Shown here: positions 62,094 through 64,000 of the stretch, in pieces | How the letters are laid out: each line of letters begins with the position of its first letter | Position numbering within the stretch: position 1 is the stretch's first letter | NCBI RefSeq assembly: GCF_900112265.1 | Contig: NZ_FOLO01000005.1 | Location: 1-64,000 of the forward strand | From: Pseudoalteromonas denitrificans DSM 6059 | GTDB taxonomy: Bacteria; Pseudomonadota; Gammaproteobacteria; Enterobacterales; Alteromonadaceae | Direction of reading: 5' to 3' | Length of the DNA stretch: 64,000 nt | Made by a program: the position numbers and the translations under genes | Notes under the pieces: model-generated | Told to the model about the DNA's origin: nothing | What the model saw: the letters and a program-made list of their open reading frames with translations, nothing else | The model's database searches: none

Positions 62094-62699
62094 ATGAATG
62101 AAGAAGAGAAAAACACACAAGATATTCCATTTGTAAATGATGATAATATTCCTGAAGAAAGCATTGAATATAATGGCGTAGATGAAATAGAAGAAACAAA
62201 TACCAATAAGGTTGCCATTATCGTCGGAAAGCTAGCCATGCCTACAACGGTGATCTTAGTTTTGATCACTTGTTTATCCGGTTATTTCTTAAATGAAGCT
62301 GCTTTTACGCCTGTTGTCGGAATGATAGCCCCTGTCGTTATGGCATTGATCATGGTAATTAAAGAAGCCTCTGTAGGAAAAGATGAGGACCCAGGCGTTA
62401 AAGACAGGGAAGGAGAGCGAAACGAAAGAACCACGCGATATAGCCATGACAAAGAAATAAAACTAGCCCAATTAGAACGAGATGAAAGAGTTAATCATCA
62501 AAATGTTAAAGAGCATGCGCGACAGTTTGATATGCTGCATTCCTCAACACAAGAGTTTGTAGATTTGATCAGAGAAATGAATACAGAAATGACAGTGCAG
62601 ATGACAAAGCCAAAATCAACTGAATTGGCAATAGGTGATACTAAAATAAAAATCAGCGATGGTGGCGCAAATGTTGAAACATCTAAAGACGTAAAATGA
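62094..62699 (+). CDS. Two-helix membrane protein with C-terminal coiled coil
   Basis: 201 residues. An acidic N-terminus (about 1-40) is followed by two helices (about 41-64 and 70-90, VILVLITCLSGYF and VVGMIAPVVMALIMVI), then a charged coiled-coil tail (KEIKLAQLERDERVNHQNVKEHARQFDML) and a C-terminal strand region (LAIGDTKIKISDGG). Ribosome site AGAGG. No family recognised. Confidence 0.6.
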   Translation: MNEEEKNTQDIPFVNDDNIPEESIEYNGVDEIEETNTNKVAIIVGKLAMPTTVILVLITCLSGYFLNEAAFTPVVGMIAPVVMALIMVIKEASVGKDEDPGVKDREGERNERTTRYSHDKEIKLAQLERDERVNHQNVKEHARQFDMLHSSTQEFVDLIREMNTEMTVQMTKPKSTELAIGDTKIKISDGGANVETSKDVK

Positions 62700-62715
62700 A
62701 TGAATAAAATAAAGA

Positions 62716-62745
62716 GAATAACCTTAAATCGAATTGAGGTTATTC
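62716..62745 (+). terminator. Hairpin after the two-helix protein gene
   Basis: GAATAACCT and AGGTTATTC arms followed by ATTTTAAA. Weak T-tract, but it sits where a terminator is expected. Confidence 0.5.
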
Positions 62746-62855
62746 ATTTTAAACTCTCCTTTAAATCACTGAAAATATACTTACTTTCCCCACGTTTTAT
62801 CAAAGATGACGCGTTAATATAAAAATTCAAAACCTCCAAACAAGTTAAATTTATT

Positions 62856-63563
62856 ATGCGAAAAAAGAAAAGAAATATCAGCTTTAGGACCATGAATAAA
62901 ACGTCTACACGATTATATAAATATACATTTATCTTTACGATATTCGCTTGTCTTCTATTGGCTTTAAGTATGCAAAGCACTGACTCAGTCAATCAACCAG
63001 ATACAGATACAGATACAGATACAGATACAGTTTTAACCATGTTAAATAAAGACGGCTTAAATAAAACAAAAGTAATAACTTGGTTAAAAGACCATTGGAA
63101 AATATTTAGTCTAAATGATCCTGAGCTAACAGATGCAATTGAAGCATTATGCCCTGAAGTTTTTGAATATGATTTTGAAAGTTATCAAAATACAATGAAA
63201 ATGTGTTTAAACAATTCATTAATAAGTAATTTAAGAGATTTGTCAGAAAAAAATAGACCTCCTTTTCAATATGCAGGCAGAGAAGTTCGAATTGGCATTC
63301 CTGCAGATGAAAATCAGCCTCCTTTCACATATGCCTATACCTGTTTTGAGGGCCCGTTAGAAAATAAAATTATTAATTTATACCCAATAAATACCTTACA
63401 ACCATTAACAGTTCAAGTCTTAGGTGCCTATCAGTGCAACGGAATAGAAAACTACCCAGATATACAATTAAATCAACATCAAGCTAATAAGCTATTTAAC
63501 AGAAAAGCAAGAGCCATAGAATATGCAGTCGCTTTAATACAAAAACAAATAAAGCATTATTAG
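62856..63563 (+). CDS. Membrane-anchored hypothetical protein with Asp-Thr repeat
   Basis: 235 residues from 62856; a second ATG at 62892 is also possible. A basic N-terminus precedes one helix (about 22-44, LYKYTFIFTIFACLLLALS), then five Asp-Thr units encoded by a GATACA hexamer repeat (63000-63029). The external domain carries a helix bundle (EALCPEVFEYDFESYQN, CLNNSLISNLRDLSE). No family recognised. It is probably anchored in the inner membrane facing the periplasm. Confidence 0.6.
   Translation: MRKKKRNISFRTMNKTSTRLYKYTFIFTIFACLLLALSMQSTDSVNQPDTDTDTDTDTVLTMLNKDGLNKTKVITWLKDHWKIFSLNDPELTDAIEALCPEVFEYDFESYQNTMKMCLNNSLISNLRDLSEKNRPPFQYAGREVRIGIPADENQPPFTYAYTCFEGPLENKIINLYPINTLQPLTVQVLGAYQCNGIENYPDIQLNQHQANKLFNRKARAIEYAVALIQKQIKHY
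63000..63029 (+). repeat. Hexanucleotide tandem repeat (GATACA)5
   Basis: Five perfect copies inside the coding region, encoding Asp-Thr five times. Copy changes would lengthen the linker by two residues without shifting the frame. Confidence 0.85.
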
Positions 63564-63598
63564 TCATAATAATTGATGTTTATAGATAAGGAAAAACA

Positions 63599-64000
63599 AT
63601 GCCCAATACACATACCGATAATTCATTTGTGAAAATGCCAATAATTTCAACAGAAAAAGAAAATATATTAGGCTATGAAATTTTACTTAGAACTTTTAGA
63701 GGCATTCCTTTAAGTATATTTAATCGTAACCCTGAATTATTTACCGAACTATCATTTCCTATGCTTGAAGCTATTTATAAATTAGATGCTGCAGGGAAAA
63801 TTAGAGACAGTAAACAATTACTTTTTTTAAACCTAACAGTACATCAATATTTATCTAAAGGTACTCTAGATTTTTTATATCAAGAATATAATCACAAAGA
63901 CAAAGCTAAAAATGTTGTTATAGAGCTTACAGAGCAAGAACTTGATTATAAAACAGAGCAATTAAAGGAAAGAACATTAATATTTAAATGCTTAGATTTT
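63599..64000 (+). CDS. EAL-domain protein, N-terminal part (cut by window edge)
   Basis: The ATG at 63599 has the ribosome site AAGGAAAAA. The visible ~134 residues show EAL-domain features: MPIISTEKENILGYEILLR (the EAL-motif position reads EIL, with the metal-binding Glu kept), LLFLNLTVHQYL (Asn ligand in NLT) and VVIELTEQE (Glu ligand). It has no membrane helix at the N-terminus. It is likely a c-di-GMP phosphodiesterase or sensor. The reading frame runs to the window end. Confidence 0.8.
   Translation, partial: MPNTHTDNSFVKMPIISTEKENILGYEILLRTFRGIPLSIFNRNPELFTELSFPMLEAIYKLDAAGKIRDSKQLLFLNLTVHQYLSKGTLDFLYQEYNHKDKAKNVVIELTEQELDYKTEQLKERTLIFKCLDF

Noticed and set aside
1..64000. CRISPR arrays, tRNA or rRNA genes
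   Set aside because: No regularly spaced identical repeats and no tRNA or rRNA signature were seen on reading; a dedicated scan was not possible.

Overview
The window is AT-rich (roughly one third G+C by eye) and reads as a chromosomal segment of a marine gammaproteobacterium. The likely order is Alteromonadales (Colwelliaceae or Pseudoalteromonadaceae type). This is inferred from base composition, a TonB receptor, RstAB-like regulators, many c-di-GMP/cAMP proteins and an integron-type cassette array. No rRNA or tRNA gene was seen.

Layout. (1) Bases 1-345 are the right end of an IS66-family element, inserted into the first codons of a degenerate hybrid sensor/response-regulator gene (to 1863). 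(2) Bases about 2325-7735 look like a cluster of integron gene cassettes with no integrase in view. Eleven small, mostly unrelated genes all lie on the minus strand, separated by attC-like palindromic sites. A 3' remnant of a group II intron sits at one edge in the opposite orientation. (3) Bases 7740-21165 are mixed. They hold a frameshifted esterase, a CadC-like transmembrane regulator with TPRs, a frameshifted coiled-coil protein, an S41 protease divergent from an RstB/RstA-like two-component pair, a REP-type transposase remnant, a PD40 propeller lipoprotein and a periplasmic solute-binding protein. (4) Bases 21415-26648 hold a TonB-dependent receptor, a TPR-sulfotransferase and a class V aminotransferase. 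(5) Bases 27066-30233 encode a large HD-GYP sensor whose periplasmic Cache domain appears to be interrupted by a solute-binding domain.

(6) Bases 30528-50639 are a type VI secretion cluster on the plus strand: tssA-hcp-tssB-tssC-(second TssC-like)-tssE-tssF-tssG-tssH(clpV)-solute-binding protein-FHA protein-tssJ-tssK-tssL(+SPOR)-tssM, then a small HExxH protein that is a candidate effector. VgrG and PAAR are absent. A strong terminator separates the tube/sheath genes from the rest.

(7) Bases 50722-55641 are a minus-strand group: sterol-desaturase family protein, GyrI-like protein, a small membrane ORF and a YVTN-propeller/di-haem cytochrome lipoprotein. It is divergent from a TetR regulator (55771-56352), with a 23-bp near-perfect inverted repeat between them. 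(8) Bases 56455-64000 hold a secreted protein, a GAF-GAF-PAS adenylate cyclase beside a 36-residue-repeat coiled-coil protein, three membrane-anchored proteins of unknown role and the start of an EAL-domain gene cut by the window edge.

The observations most worth following are the HExxH protein after tssM, the second TssC and solute-binding protein inside the T6SS operon, the SPOR domain on TssL, the nested sensor domain of the HD-GYP protein, and the integrase-less cassette array with its intron scar.
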